The notes below the pieces were generated by a model, which made no database searches, had not been told where the DNA came from, and worked only from the letters and a program-made list of their open reading frames with translations. The translations under genes and the position numbers were made by a program. Of a stretch of DNA of 5,465 nucleotides, positions 5,055 to 5,465 are shown in pieces. The first letter of the stretch is position 1. Every line of letters begins with the position of its first letter. This DNA comes from Yinghuangia elevatio. Lineage in GTDB: Bacteria > Actinomycetota > Actinomycetes > Streptomycetales > Streptomycetaceae. The DNA lies in NCBI RefSeq assembly GCF_040649515.1, contig NZ_JBEZFP010000245.1, positions 1 through 5,465 of the forward strand, in the 5' to 3' direction.

Positions 5055-5465
5055 TCAGGTCGCGAGCGGGCGGCCCTCGGTGCCGACGCCACGCAGCAGC
5101 GTGTCGACCACCAGGGTGGCGAGCCGGTCGACGTCCTCGTCGGCGCCGGCCCGGGCCTCGGACGCCTCGTGGATCAGTGCGTAGTAGGTGCGGCGGGCCC
5201 ACTCCAGGTCCACGTCCGGGCGCAGCAGCCCGGCGTCCCGGGCGCGCTCGAACAGCGCGGCGCACTGCAGGAGTACGTCCGCGTGGATGCGCGCGGTCTC
5301 GGGGTCGTCGGGTGCGGCGGCGTTCATCGCGTACCGCCAGCCGATCTTCACCCGCAGCACGTTGGCGGTGACCTGGTAGAGCGCGACGAGCGGCGGCGTG
5401 GGGGGGGGGCGCGGGGGCCGCCCCCCCCCCCGGAAACAAGCGGAGCGCCCCCACCGCCGCCTCCG
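5055..5465 (-). CDS. TetR-family transcriptional regulator, C-terminal fragment (5' part missing)
   Basis: The reading frame ends with TGA at 5057-5055 and is open to the window edge, but only about 114 residues (up to 5399) look like real protein. These include LVALYQVTANVLRVKIGWRY, IHADVLLQCAALFERARDAG, LLRPDVDLEWARRTYYALIH and VDRLATLVVDTLLRGVG, the helical ligand-binding domain seen at the C-terminus of TetR/AcrR regulators. The arrangement of an aromatic Trp-Ala-Arg-Arg-Thr-Tyr-Tyr-Ala helix followed by a final dimer helix supports this. The N-terminal helix-turn-helix is not in the window. Upstream of 5399 the frame turns into Pro/Arg/Gly runs produced by 10 G and 11 C bases, probably poor sequence at a contig end, so the frame there should not be trusted. 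A GTG at 5360 is an internal codon, not a credible start. The gene converges on the MFS exporter, 33 bp apart, and may or may not regulate it. Confidence 0.75.
   Translation of the reverse strand, partial: RRRRWGRSACFRGGGRPPRPPPTPPLVALYQVTANVLRVKIGWRYAMNAAAPDDPETARIHADVLLQCAALFERARDAGLLRPDVDLEWARRTYYALIHEASEARAGADEDVDRLATLVVDTLLRGVGTEGRPLAT
5400..5431. repeat. G10/C11 homopolymer inverted repeat, likely sequence or assembly artefact
   Basis: Ten G (5400-5409) are followed by an 11-nt GC-only spacer and eleven C (5421-5431), which could fold into a 10-bp stem. It interrupts the conserved part of the second TetR gene and lies 34 bp from the window end. Such long G/C runs inside a conserved domain are unlike the rest of the window and suggest low-quality read ends or a fold-back at a contig edge. 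Confidence 0.6.

Noticed and set aside
1..5465. TTA (bldA-dependent) codons, tRNA/rRNA genes, CRISPR repeats, insertion sequences
   Set aside because: I looked for these and found none: the TTA/TAA triplets I noticed are intergenic or out of frame, and there is no transposase, terminal repeat pair or repeat array.

Overview
The window is high-GC DNA with strong third-position G/C bias, GTG starts in at least three genes, purine-rich Shine-Dalgarno sites and very short intergenic gaps. Together with the family types (stand-alone proline dehydrogenase beside pruA, a divergent PucR-type regulator, a TetR/DHA2 efflux pair) this points to a Streptomyces-like actinomycete. That assignment is inference from composition and protein similarity recalled from memory; no search was run.

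Left part (1-2525) is a proline-catabolism locus. The first 42 codons of pruA (delta-1-pyrroline-5-carboxylate dehydrogenase) run leftward off the window start. Upstream of it, in the same direction, is a complete monofunctional proline dehydrogenase (197-1126). A divergent PucR-family transcription factor (1335-2525) is separated from it by a 208-bp regulatory region containing several inverted repeats, the best being a perfect 12-bp palindrome at 1291-1302. The two enzymes convert proline to P5C and then to glutamate, and the PucR protein is the likely proline-responsive regulator.

Right part (2535-5465) is an efflux locus. A WHG-type TetR regulator (2535-3275, minus) is transcribed divergently from a 14-TMS DHA2-type MFS exporter (3396-5021, plus). 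Their shared 120-bp gap holds a striking perfect inverted repeat with 9-bp arms at 3307-3333, overlapped by a second inverted repeat that re-uses one half-site. The C-terminal part of a second TetR regulator (minus, ending at 5055) converges on the exporter gene. Its upstream part dissolves into G/C homopolymers at 5400-5432, which look like a low-quality contig end.

There is no RNA gene, CRISPR array or mobile element that I can see, and no gene-free stretch longer than 300 bp. The gene content is ordinary. The parts worth a second look are the regulatory palindromes, the unusual codon composition of the pruA start, the altered MFS motif C and the suspicious right edge. I do not see evidence for a previously undescribed system here.
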